From Syngnathus acus (Eukaryota > Chordata > Actinopteri > Syngnathiformes > Syngnathidae): a DNA stretch of 64,000 nt. The stretch is from NCBI RefSeq assembly GCF_901709675.1, contig NC_051100.1, forward strand, positions 13,808,286 through 13,872,285. The letters are read 5' to 3'. The position numbers and the translations under genes are program-made. Numbering within the stretch: the first letter of the stretch is position 1; each line of letters opens with the position of its first letter. Under the pieces are notes generated by a model, which was given only the letters and a program-made list of their open reading frames with translations, was not told where the DNA came from and ran no database searches. Below are positions 12,446 to 22,502 of the stretch, one piece after another.

Positions 12446-15129
12446 ATTAGAAATTATAAGGGAGAAAGGAAATTTTGCAAAATTTTACCGCAATGTTAAA
12501 AGTGAGAATGTGACATTTTAATCTAGGAAGTGAAAGAAGGCAAATTGGAGGAATTATGAGGAAGAAAATGAGAAATATTGAATGTGTCATGAAGAATGAA
12601 TGGTGAAATATTGGCTTAAAATTTGTAAATTTTTCAAAAAACGTAAATATTTAGAATGTGTTAAAAGTGTTAAAAGTGGAATGAAGTGAATCCGATGAAT
12701 TTGTAGAAGTAGTTAAGCTAAAAAAAATAATAAAAAAAATAAAATAAAATAAATAAATAAATAAAAAAGAGGCAGAAGAATGCAGAAGAAGTTGAATGAT
12801 AATAAAGTCAAGGCAAGTCAAGTTTATTTACGTATATAGCCCACAAGCAAGTCTCAAAGGGCTTCAAATGTACAAAAATGGACAATTTAAAGTACAGGAA
12901 CAATAAGTGTGAAGGCCACAATGATGATCATGACAGTAAAAATATTTCTAATTGGTTTTGATAGGTACGAAGGGGGAACATGGAAGAAGGTTTCAAAATT
13001 TGTGATTTAGCGTGACTCCATTATCAAGAGTAAGCATTTCTTTTTGATTCTAAGAATTGGCATCAACAAAAATGAGAACGATAATCTTCAAGGTGATAGT
13101 GTAAGTGGCAGGAAGAAGCTGTGTATATTGTTTTTAAACATTATTTTTAGTATCATTATTTTTTAGGAGGGTCAGTTATGCTTGTGAGGAGATGAATGAA
13201 GGAACAAGGTAACAGTAAAAGGGAGTGCTCTATAATTTTTTGGTTCTTTGCCAGAGGTAGTTATTTGGAGGGATGAATTTAAACTGAAAGCAAAATGGAA
13301 CTGTTTAGTGGAAGAAATATGGGAAGGTGGAAATATTGAAGTTACAGCTCAACACAAAGTGTCAAATAGTCTAAGTGTGAGATGTGAGCAAACTAAATGG
13401 GGAGTTAAATCATGTTCCAGCATTCTGCATATTGGCAAACGATGAGAGGACAGGAGACCAGACAATTAGATATTAATTTTGGATTTAAAATAAAAAAAGG
13501 GAAATTTTAATTGAGGAGAAAATTTTGCGTAGGGATGGTTCCTTTTACAATTTAATATTGTACGTTTTTATGTGTGTGTTGTGGGATGACAGTTTGTCTG
13601 TAATGGTGTATGAATGTCAAGTCTGTGCTTGTGGTGTTGGTGTATTGTGAATGGTTAACATGATTCAAAGTTGGGGTGATGTGATCACAGCAGAGGATAA
13701 CATTCCTCTCACCTGAAAAATATAATAATACTACAGATTTGAAAAAGCAAGATTGATCGGGGCTAATTTTGGAATAAATATGGGTTTGGGATTACTCTGG
13801 GGCACCATTGACAACAAAAGACTTCAATGGAGAAGGCCCAATTCAAGATTATGACCAGACGTGACTATACCAGCATTGACAATCAAGACTCTGAGTCAAG
13901 ACAGTGTATGACAACAACTCTGGACTTACCTGACAGTGTGACGATATGTACGTGACGGAATTTGTGATGACTTGCTTTGTTTTGATGTTTTACCTAATTG
14001 TATTGCAGCCTCTAACAGCAACCCAGGGAGCAGATTGTGCTTTATTTGTTAAACTCGTGTTTACTTTGCAGGTTGTCAACTGCAGTCTTGGAGAATTTTG
14101 TGTCATGTCTGTGAACATGCATTAACAACTAACCCCGTACTTTTCATAATGAGTTTGTAAATGTGATCGTTTTCAGGACAGGCTCGGCAGGCTCCAGTTT
14201 TCAATTTCATACGTTTGACATGCGCCCGTGTGTGGATTATTTTTTGTTTAGCATTATGAATTTTATTTCTTGGTATTATGGATGTTTATTGTCCGGAGAG
14301 CTGCATGCACAGCTACAGGAGGGGGATGGCTTTTGTTCATACAGCCATGTGAGATGCTGCCAGTCGAGTTTCAGGGACTGAGAATTGGTGATTCCAGGCC
14401 AGGATGGCAGCTGGCGATGGGTATGTTACCATGGACATTGTTATTTTTACTTTTTAACCATTGTGACACATTTTTTAGAATGTGTAAAAAGGAGGAGGAA
14501 AAAAAAAAATAATAATAATAAATAAAAAATAAAAATAAAAAAATAAAGGGGGGAATTGTGAGATTTTAAGTGTTTTCAGAATTGATGGTTTTTAAGTCTT
14601 CAACATGCGAGACGGAGGAGAAGAAGCAGCTTGGCAGAAATGAAGTGAATGGGAGACAACATCGTGAAATGGAGCCAAAGCCTGGTAACAAGTGTGGAGA
14701 GTTTTAAAATAGCTTAGAATAAATTGTAGACCTTTACAAGATAGGATCAAATAGGTGGGAGAGTATTAAATAAAAAAATTGGAACAATAACATACAGACT
14801 CCAAACGAATTTGGAACAGGTGGATAACTTATGAACGATAAAGTTTGAATAACACATTATTCACGTGATTCATTTGCAGGATAAACAATGGAAGGGATTG
14901 ATAAATTGAACAAATTTAAGACGACTGCAGGAGTATTATGTCGAAAACAAATAGATTCAACAAAAGTTTTTCCCTATAAAATGGTGGCGTTTGGGTTTGA
15001 AGTACATAGTCGCTTCAAAGGAGGAAAGGCATGAATTAAGATACGTGATTGATCAATGATTAAATGTTAGTAAAACAACAGATTGAATAAATTACGATGA
15101 CTATGCTTTGAAAAGGCTATCCCTTATAC
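12446..15129. other. LARD interior, middle part: no gene recognised
   Basis: AT-rich sequence with A-rich simple stretches at 12718-12770 and 14500-14545. Around 12822 is a short piece of a common fish repeat ('caagtcaagtttattta'). At 14545-14557 a tract AAAGGGGGGAATTGTGAG looks like a polypurine tract followed by an LTR start, but no LTR pair was found. Confidence 0.4.
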
Positions 15130-15487
15130 CAGGGGTGTCAAAAAATAAAATAAAAATAAAAATAAAAAATAAAAATAATAATTTTCGGGCCGCATTGTAG
15201 TCATAGCTTCTTTTGGAGGGCCGTTATGACTGTCACCCCAAATAAAGGTATGGGCACCTCATATTATATACAGTAAAAGCTACAAAATAAACTGACAAGT
15301 AATTCGTTTTCAAATCAGACAAGTAAAAACTGGTCTAATAGTTAAAAATAAAATATTATTAAAAGTGAAGACAATTTGCAATTCGAGTAATGACACATGA
15401 ATATGAAGCACAATTTGTCTTCGCGGGCCACATAAAATGATGTGCCTGGCTGCATCTGGCCCCCGGGCCTTGAGTTTGACACCTGTG
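15130..15487. mobile_element. hAT MITE (358 bp)
   Basis: Ends CAGGGGTGTCA and TTTGACACCTGTG are imperfect inverted repeats. The element is flanked by the perfect 8-base duplication CCTTATAC (15122-15129 and 15488-15495), diagnostic of hAT. The interior contains 'gggccgc' and 'ggcccccgggcc' blocks typical of this fish group. Confidence 0.92.
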
Positions 15488-15610
15488 CCTTATACAAAGG
15501 CAAAGAAGGATTGGAATTTGATAGAACAGATATGGACATTCACATATTCCAATAGAGTTTCAACTGCTTGCAATACTATTACAAATTAATTAACACTTGT
15601 GAGTGAATGC

Positions 15611-15612
15611 GG

Positions 15613-15666
<54 letters not shown>

Positions 15667-15730
15667 CTGACTGATTGACTGAATGACCGAGTGACAGAAT
15701 GACCGAGACCAAATGACTGAGTGACCGAAT
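15611..15730. repeat. (GATT)n simple repeat
   Basis: About 13 uninterrupted GATT units decay into GACT/GACC variants on the right side. Confidence 0.9.
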
Positions 15731-16120
15731 GGGCGATCGTTCGATGTCTGTCTGTCTATGTGCATGTATGGATGTATGTATGTATTTCGTTATTTGTTTA
15801 TGTATTTTTCTCTCACGTTTTCGTTTTCATCTTCCACTTCTTTCGGGAATCTTCTCGCTTTTTAAGAATCTCCCCTGCCATCTCTCCTTGATAGTTCCAT
15901 GCTGTCACTGGAATGTCGTCTAGGCCAATTGCCTTTCCCCTCTCCATCTTTTACAAATGTCTGGGTATGAATTTTATCTATATTTATTTTTCTCACTCAT
16001 TGGCGGCCCCACAGAGGGACTTGAAGCGGCTCCACAGAGGGACGTGGTGGGCCGACAGAGGGAGTACGAACACATATGGGTTTTTGGTGACCTCAGTTAA
16101 ACTGAGGTCAACAGAGGGTG

Positions 16121-17300
16121 TGAAGGAATAGGGTCAAAAGACACAAAACCCGCCTAGCCACAATAACAGATACGCTCACATCTCTTTGGATAAAGTATAT
16201 AAGCAGACAAGTATATTCATGGAGTCAACCAATAAAGCAGACATAACTAGACATTCTTTGATAAAAGATAATAACAGAGGTTGCTACAACTTCACGATTC
16301 AATATGTATTTCTGTGCACTGCAATATAAATGTCTTTTGATATGTTGCTTAAATAGCTTAATGACCCTTAAGGAACTGTGTAATGCATGCCTGATGTTTG
16401 TTCTCTAAATCATGGACACGGCCAGAGTCGTCTTGACCGTTCAGTACTTGATTATATCTTGTGTTTTGACTAAACGTCATATGTCGCCTAAATGTGAGAC
16501 GCCAGCTTTTCGATTACTACTGAACGCTCTGCACAGAGGGAAATATTTTGCTTAACAAAGAAGAGATACGTGCGGAAGCATGATTAAACTAAGAATGTAA
16601 TGATGTAAGCAAAGACATGGAGTATCAAAAGAACAAACTTTGCATCGTCAGGGAACATTAATAAATTGATGATGTCACAGCCAAAAGCTCACATAATTCC
16701 GTACAAAATGACAAAATTGAAAGAATGACGAATGGATGAGGTGCGACAGTGTAGGAATGGAGCAGAATGTTTACAGGAAGGTCACTTGGAGATAAAACCA
16801 GCTGGTGCCAGAAGGAGACAGCCAAGGACTCGGCCAAAGATGATCCCCAAGGCCGAAAGACAGGATGGAAGACGGCAGCCCCCACACACACACCGAATCG
16901 TCCATACCAGCACCCACTCCCATGGAATCAAACTCTACTGCGAACTCGCCCCACCCCAACGACTCATCACCCATCAAACTCGCCCCACACCGGCATGAGC
17001 AACTGAATATAAGCAGACCAAAGAACCTTGAACGTTGCCTTTTCTGAATGGAGACTTTCTGCTCTTGAAGGGCCCAGCGCTGTATTGTACTTTCCTGAAA
17101 ACAGAGCTTTCTTAACAAGAATTATGATTGAACTCAACCAACCTGTGTAAGTCTCATTTCTGCTTCAGTGTCTTTGCATTTTCCTAAATCTGAAGAAATT
17201 AAACGAGCACGCAGTGAGTGAATTGGATAACAGGTGATTGGCAATGGCTTTTGCCGTGAGGCGCAGATAGCGCTCCCTAAATTGTGGACCAAATCCAACA
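16121..17300 (+). repeat. 3' LTR of the LARD-like element
   Basis: Same length and boundaries as the 5' LTR. The differences noticed are one base in 'gataaaagataat' (gatataagataat in the 5' copy) and one in 'aagtctcattt' (aagtctaattt). Confidence 0.9.
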
Positions 17301-19747
17301 GTTCGTACAGATGTCATGTTTGCTGTTGGTGCAAATGTCTCGTGGTAGTCTATTCCTTGTGTTTGGTTGTAACCTTTTGCTACAAACCTGGCTTTGAATA
17401 TTTGTCCTTGTTCATTTTCTTTGAGGGCGTAGACCCATTTTCCTCCAATGGTATTTCTACCAGTAGGTAAAGTAGTCAGTTCAAATGTGTCATTCTCTTT
17501 CAGGGATTTGATTTCTTCTGTCATTGCCTGTTTCCACATTGTTGCCTTTGGTGACATCAGTGCCTCTTTATAGGTTTGGGGAATTCCACATGTTGCTCTG
17601 TAACAATAATCAACACTTACAGAATTTACATTAGCTAGCACTTTGCAGTTAGATATGTAATCCTCTAAATATTTAGGAGGCTTTCTTTCTCTGTTAGGGT
17701 AGCGTTCAGTTTGGTTTTGATCATCACCCTCATTTCTTTCTGTGTCAAGGTTTGGTTCATTTGTGTTGATTTCTTCTTCTCTAGGAGTTCTATTCTCTGC
17801 TGCATTTTCATTTTGTTGTTCTGTACTTTCCTTTGAAGGCACTACATGCTCATAAGTCTGAATTTCTGTGTCACATTCATTAGTCTGTGTTTGTTGTTCA
17901 ACAGTGTTCTTTTTGATAAATCTCACGAGTCTGTGTTTTGACACTTTTCCTGTGTGGGGGTAATAAACCAGGTATGCTGGGCTATTTTTACTATACCCCA
18001 CAAATATTCCTTTTCCACATCTGGGATCAAGTTTCTTGTGATCATGTATGTATGCATAACAGTCTGACCCAAATATCCACAGTTTTGAGAGATCTGGTCT
18101 TTTCCCTGTTAACATCTGATATGGTGTACTTTTAGTCCTGTTACTGTAGCATCTGTTGCGAGTGTGTGCTGCATTTTGAATGGCATAAGGCCATAATTCT
18201 TTTGGCAGCCCCTTTTCTAGTAAAAGACACCTCCCCATTTCAAAGAGAGTTCTCCATTGTCTCTCAGCTGTGCCATTCTGATGAGGAGAATATGACGCAG
18301 ATGTCTCATGTTTTATACCTTTTTCCCTTAAAAGAGACTGGAAGGAACTGCTTGTGAATTCAGTGCCATTGTCCGATCTAATGCACTTAACACTGCCATA
18401 TGGTGCACAGTCAGCTAGAAACTTTGCTGTGGCCTCTGTGGTGTCACTTTTCTGTTTTAGAAAGTAAACTGACACTGCCCCTGAAAAATCATCTGTGAAT
18501 ATTATAGCATATTTGTGACCACTTTGGCCACTTGGTTCAATGGGGCCGGCTAGATCAGTGTGCACCAACTGTAATGGCTTACTCGCTTTTGGGTCGCTTT
18601 GTCTGTTTCTGTCGTTAGTGAATTTCCCTTCTGTGCACACATTACAATCTAACGTGTCACTGCCTGTGATTTTCATGCCCTCTACAACATCAGGTAGCTT
18701 TAACACATCTCTAACATTACAATGTCCTAAAATTTCGTGCCATGTTTTCACATCACAAGTCAGATTAACAGTGTCACAGGACATCATGTCATTGAATGAT
18801 GTTTCATTATTTACCGTTTTCAAATAGTAGAGTCTGTTGTATTCTTCGATGTAGAAGACTGTCCCATCTTTGTTCACCAGTTCACTCTGTCCCTTCTTGA
18901 AGATCACCTGTGCTCCATAGGTTGTAGCTGCCTTCACTGAAAATATGCTCTGAGGGTAGGATGGGATGAACAGAGCATCTCTCAATGTGATGGTGGTACA
19001 GTGTCCTTGTACGTCCTGTAGAGAGACGTTGGCATCTCCCTTCTTGAGTGCGACGTTATTTGTCCTGGATCCATCAGCAAGCTCCATGTAGTGTTCCTCA
19101 GGATCAAAAGTCTCATCAAACTTTATGAACTTGTTCTTCTCCGTAATGATGTGTGAAGTAGCACCACAGTCCACCATTAGTCCTTCTCTTCTTATGTCAG
19201 TAGGCAGAAGTCTTTGACTAACTTTAAATACAAAAGTGTGCTCTTCTTTCTTGTCCTCTTGTTTTTCTACAGTTAGTTTTGCATCATCTCTGTACTTGGT
19301 TTTTCTTCTACATGTCTCATCACTGTGTGTCGAGCTTCTATGGTAGCTACACCATCTAGGTGTTCCCTTTTGGCGACAATCTTTTACAAAATGTCCTCGG
19401 TTTCCACATCCATGACAGATGATTGAGGTTAAATCAACCTTCATCACATTATCTATTTTCACTTTGTTGTCGAATTTCTCGGTTTCCTCATAACTTCGTA
19501 GGTTGCTTTTGAACTGTGTGAATGTTAAATCTTCACTGCTTTGAGTTGTGTGAATAGCAAATGGCTTGTAAGCTTCAGGAAGCCCCTTTAATATCATAGC
19601 GATAATAAGTCCATCACTGATGACTTCTTTTGCATTTCTTAGGGAGGTCACTGCTTTTTCAGCTCGGATAATATAATCTATCACTGTCTCATCAGGTTTC
19701 TTCTGTAATGACGTCAGCTCTGTGTACAGTGCGATGATTCTAGGTTT
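17301..19747 (-). pseudogene. pol: Copia gag C-terminus, protease, integrase and start of reverse transcriptase
   Basis: In order: the rest of gag (YIIRAEKAVTSLRNAKEV), the zinc knuckle CHGCGNRGHFVKDC, the aspartic protease motif VDCGATSHI, the HHCC pre-integrase zinc site (WHEILGHC...CNVC), and an integrase core with HTDLAGP, FTDDFSG, RSDNGTEF and HQNGTAER giving the D,D-35-E triad. The N-terminal palm of the reverse transcriptase (WKQAMTEEIKSLKENDTFEL, KARFVAKGYNQTQG) follows. Domain order integrase-before-RT defines Ty1/copia. The frame runs straight into the LTR of the inserted element at 17300, adding about 40 unrelated residues before a stop. Confidence 0.93.
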
Positions 19748-19749
19748 GC

Positions 19750-20073
19750 CTAGTCGTAGTGGTCACGGAGTATTTTTAAAGCTTTTCTTCCGTCGTCAGT
19801 CGCATCTCTCATTACCAGTGAAAGGCTTTTATCATCAAGAAACTGAATCAGTTCAGCGTAGCATTCAGCATTCTTCTCTGCATCTGGATTATTGTCTGAC
19901 AATATAGTGTCCTTTAGGCCAATGATCCGCATGTGGCCGAGAAACTTTGTCTCCCAGAGTTCGTAACCGTTTTCGTCTCCGTTGAACACTAACCTCTGCC
20001 ATCTTCCTCCTGTTGTGTTACGCCTGGGCCCATAACCTGTTGAGTTCGAAGAGTTTTCTTCTTCTTCGGCCAT
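19750..20073 (-). pseudogene. gag: Copia gag N-terminal region
   Basis: 108 codons starting with MAEEEENSSNST (within the LTR), then GYGPRR encoded by the primer site itself. WETKFLGHMRIIGLKDTIL and FLDDKSLSLVMRD are typical of copia gag capsid-like proteins. The frame closes at a TAG near 19748, and the homologous sequence (GKPRIIALYTELTSLQKKPDE) continues in the -1 frame, so a single-base shift separates it from the rest of the polyprotein. This could be a disabling mutation, a sequence error, or less likely a recoding site; the position inside gag rather than at gag-pol argues against programmed shifting. Confidence 0.85.
20024..20037 (-). promoter_or_regulatory. Copia primer-binding site (internal initiator tRNA-Met)
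   Basis: On the minus strand the 14 bases GGTTATGGGCCCAG directly follow the LTR. They are complementary to the anticodon-arm region (CTGGGCCCATAACC) of vertebrate initiator tRNA-Met, as known for Drosophila copia, which primes from a cleaved half-tRNA. Confidence 0.85.
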
Positions 20074-20333
20074 GTTCTCTTAATAATGCACACACTTGGT
20101 TGGTTGATTACTTTTCCCGTTTATTTTATTGTCCGCAACACAGGAGGGCACAAATACACGCACATCAAGTCTTGGATGCGGTTCGCGCTACATAACAACC
20201 CGGAACAGGAAGTGAAGTAGTCCATGATCACCAAAACAAAATCACCTCCAAAATAAAACGACAATTTAAAAGAACATCTTTCCACAACAAAAGATAAACC
20301 AACACATTCACTCAGGAGAACATAAATCCAACA
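20038..20333 (-). repeat. Copia 5' LTR (contains the gag start codon)
   Basis: 296 bp, reading TGTTGGATTTATG...CTCAACA on the minus strand. The gag ATG at 20073 lies inside the LTR, leaving 12 gag codons within it before the internal region begins. Confidence 0.92.
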
Positions 20334-20562
20334 GTACCCTACACAAATCCGAAACATTTGTTGCGGCTCCGAGTCACGACGAGGGGCAAGTTTTGGTTTC
20401 CAAGGGTGTTTTTATTCCTCTTCAACGTCTCTCCCATACAGAGCCGCCTTTTTCACATGTCCGCACGTCACTTTCCTCTCTTTTCATCTGATCGCGGTGG
20501 TGCCTTTATGGGCAGTCGGAGAAATCAACGCCAACAAAAAAAAATACATCCAGCCTAGTTAA

Positions 20563-20631
20563 GACCATACCAAAGACTATAAAAATGGGACCCATTGCCT
20601 CCCTGCGTGTGTGACGATCATTGGGACTTAA
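20563..20631 (+). mobile_element. Internally deleted SINE copy
   Basis: It retains 'gaccataccaaagactata' through 'gcctccctgc', then jumps to the 3' part ('gtgtgacgatcattgggact') before an A-rich tail. It matches the longer SINE copies at 38837 and 40635 with the middle missing. Confidence 0.75.
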
Positions 20632-20774
20632 AAAAAAATAAAAAAAATAAAAAAAAAAATTGGGTGCGTATTATACATGGGTACAGGCTTTTTTCCAGCA
20701 TCAACATGCCATTTTTAGGGTGCGTATTATACATGGGGGCGCATTATACACGGAAAAAAACGGTATATATATAT

Positions 20775-21546
20775 ACTATATTGGTCCACGGGCAAACAAA
20801 ACATTCAAGTAAACAATACAAAAAGTAAAAACAAGAAGGCACATACAATGAATAAATAAGAGCAATGAATAAATAATAAATAAATAAGAGCAACATGGTT
20901 GAAATGGAGCAATTGTGCATACAGCAGACAGTCAGTATATAGCGCAAAAGTACAGGAGGAGTAGTGCAAGGCAGCCAACGTGGCCCAAAAGGCCAGGACG
21001 TTATGCAGCCGAGGGTGGAGGTGGGAGAGAGTTCAGGATCCTAACAGCCTGGAGCAGGGGTCACCAACTCCGGTCCTCAAGGGCGCCAATCCAGCCTGTT
21101 TTAGGTGCAGCCCTACAACAACACACCTGATTCAAATGATCAGCTCATCAGCAAGCTCTATTAAGGCTGATAGCGATCCTGATTATTTATCGGATAAATA
21201 AATAGTTGGTGACCCCTGGCCTGGAGTATGAAGCTGTTGGTGAGTCTGGTGGTGCAGGAGCGCAGGCTTCTGTACCTCTTCCCAGAGGGCAGTAGATCAA
21301 ACAAAGTGTGAGCGGGGTGACTCGCATCACTCACAATCATGGTCGCCTTGCAGGTGAGATGGGAGGTGTAGATGTCCTTCAGGGAGGGCAGTGAAGCACC
21401 AATAATCCTACCAGCTGTGTTCACTATGCGCTGCAGGGCCTTCATGTTGTATTCAGTGCAGCTTCCACCCCACACAGCGATACAACTGGAGAGGACGCTC
21501 TCAATGGTGCCACGGCAGAATGTGGTCATGATGGCTGGTGGAGCAC
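20775..21546 (-). mobile_element. L2-type LINE, 3' end
   Basis: The minus strand encodes the C-terminal LINE segment (FCRGTIESVLSSCIAVWGGS, LPSLKDIYTSHL, LLPSGKRYRSLRSCTTRL) followed by a 3' tail with AATAAATAA tracts. A second copy at 36610-37392 is very similar. A hAT MITE interrupts it at 21055-21218, and the Tc1 sequence truncates it on the right. Confidence 0.8.
21055..21218. mobile_element. hAT MITE (164 bp) inside the L2 copy
   Basis: Ends CAGGGGTCACCAACT and TTGGTGACCCCTG. A perfect 8-base duplication GCCTGGAG lies at 21047-21054 and 21219-21226, and L2 sequence is contiguous across it. Confidence 0.93.
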
Positions 21547-21645
21547 TTGCTTATGGCATACAGCTTAAGAAATCTCAAATATCCTATCTCAAAATATTAG
21601 AATATCCTGAAAAGGTATACTAGTAGGGTATTTGACGAATCACTT

Positions 21646-22411
21646 TTTTTTTTTTTTTGTATGGCGCCGACGTGAGTGGCAGCCTCCCAGCAGTGTTCTC
21701 TCTTTTTCTCTTTATTTCCTTCTTTTCTCCTTTTTCTTTCTGTCTTTTTGTCCATTCGGCGATGCTGGTTCCTTCTACCGCACCGCGGTATCGCTTCGGA
21801 CCGGATTTTTTTTTCTCCTGGGACCGGGATGGCTGCGCACATCGGTCGAGACCGGCATAAACTCTACGACGGCTTCCTGCTTATCCAGCCGGTGCTGACC
21901 GGGTCCCTCGCCTTGGCCTCGCAGCCGCGACTCCTGTGGGGAGTCCGCTCCCTCGTGCTCGTCGGAACCAACGACCTTCGCCATGCTAGCCCCGTGGTGA
22001 CCATCTGCACGTGCCCCGACTGGGTGCCCAGGACGCTGCTCACACGTTTGCCTGCTTGGTGATGTTTTCACCGATTCACAACCACGGTCCATTGGGCGCT
22101 GTTGAACTCGACTGCCCTTACACCTGTCTATGGACCCCGTGGAGGCTATTTCGTGTGTTTTGGGGTGTTCTTTGATATTGAGGGGTGCTGGTTGGCCACG
22201 GTTACTTTTTTCCTTTGTCTTTTTGCTTTGCTTTGATGGCTATTATCTTTCGCACTTTCTGGCTTTCTTTGTGGCGCCGTTGTGTGGCAGCCTTATGAGA
22301 GCCTATTGAGTTGCGCTCATGCCATCTGTGTGTCTTTTGTATATCCGCTCTGTGGTATGGATACTGCTGGGGCCTGAATTTCCCCACCCCCGGGGATCAA
22401 TAGAAATGTTC
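21646..22411. mobile_element. Retroposon inserted in the Tc1 left arm
   Basis: The 8-base duplication AATCACTT flanks it (21638-21645 and 22412-22419). It has a T-tract at one end and a 'ccccggggatcaatag' terminus at the other, a common 3' end of fish LINEs and their internally deleted derivatives. GC-rich interior without an intact frame. The exact LINE family is not certain. Confidence 0.65.
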
Positions 22412-22502
22412 AATCACTTGAATCGTCTAACTCGAAACACCTGCTACGGTTTCCTGAGCTATGAAAAACACTGAGCTTGGTTCAGTAAACTAAATCACAA
22501 GT

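Larger units (their letters stand above)
6424..17300 (+). mobile_element. 10.9-kb LTR element without coding capacity (LARD-like)
   Basis: Two LTRs of exactly 1180 bp flank an 8.5-kb interior, and the whole is bounded by the 4-base duplication GTTC (6420-6423 and 17301-17304). I found only two base differences between the LTRs by eye. A primer site follows the first LTR. The interior (7604-16120) is A/G-rich and full of stops on both strands. No protease, RT, integrase or env motif is visible, so it would need enzymes from another element. A 4-base duplication fits Gypsy or gamma/epsilon-retrovirus-like integrases better than copia (5 bases). Lineage is inference. Confidence 0.88.
4804..20333 (-). 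mobile_element. Full-length Ty1/copia retrotransposon (about 4.65 kb) interrupted by a 10.9-kb insert
   Basis: Two LTRs (4804-5116 and 20038-20333) flank a copia-type polyprotein on the minus strand. The element sits between perfect 5-base duplications GTACC (4799-4803 and 20334-20338). The two LTRs look identical apart from one 17-base indel, so the insertion is young. A half-tRNA primer site follows the 5' LTR and a G-rich tract precedes the 3' LTR. The reverse transcriptase is split by the LTR element at 6424-17300, so this copy cannot make an intact polyprotein. Confidence 0.95.
4226..20765. mobile_element. TA-flanked inverted-repeat DNA transposon, split by a copia insertion
   Basis: The left end TACCGTTTTTTTCCGTGTAT and the right end ATACACGGAAAAAAACGGTA are exact inverted repeats. 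A second shared motif (GTGCGTATTATACATGGG) lies just inside on the right, and a related one on the left. The element's own sequence is only about 1.0 kb (4226-4803 and 20339-20765); the rest is the copia insertion with its own insert. No transposase is seen, so it is non-autonomous. A deleted SINE lies at 20563-20631. Confidence 0.8.

Noticed and set aside
15611-15730. CRISPR-like array
   Set aside because: It is a GATT tetranucleotide repeat without spacers, in a vertebrate genome.
7942-16120. Short open frames in the LARD interior as possible gag or env remnants
   Set aside because: None shows a zinc knuckle, protease, polymerase, integrase or envelope cleavage motif; lengths fit chance in AT-rich DNA.
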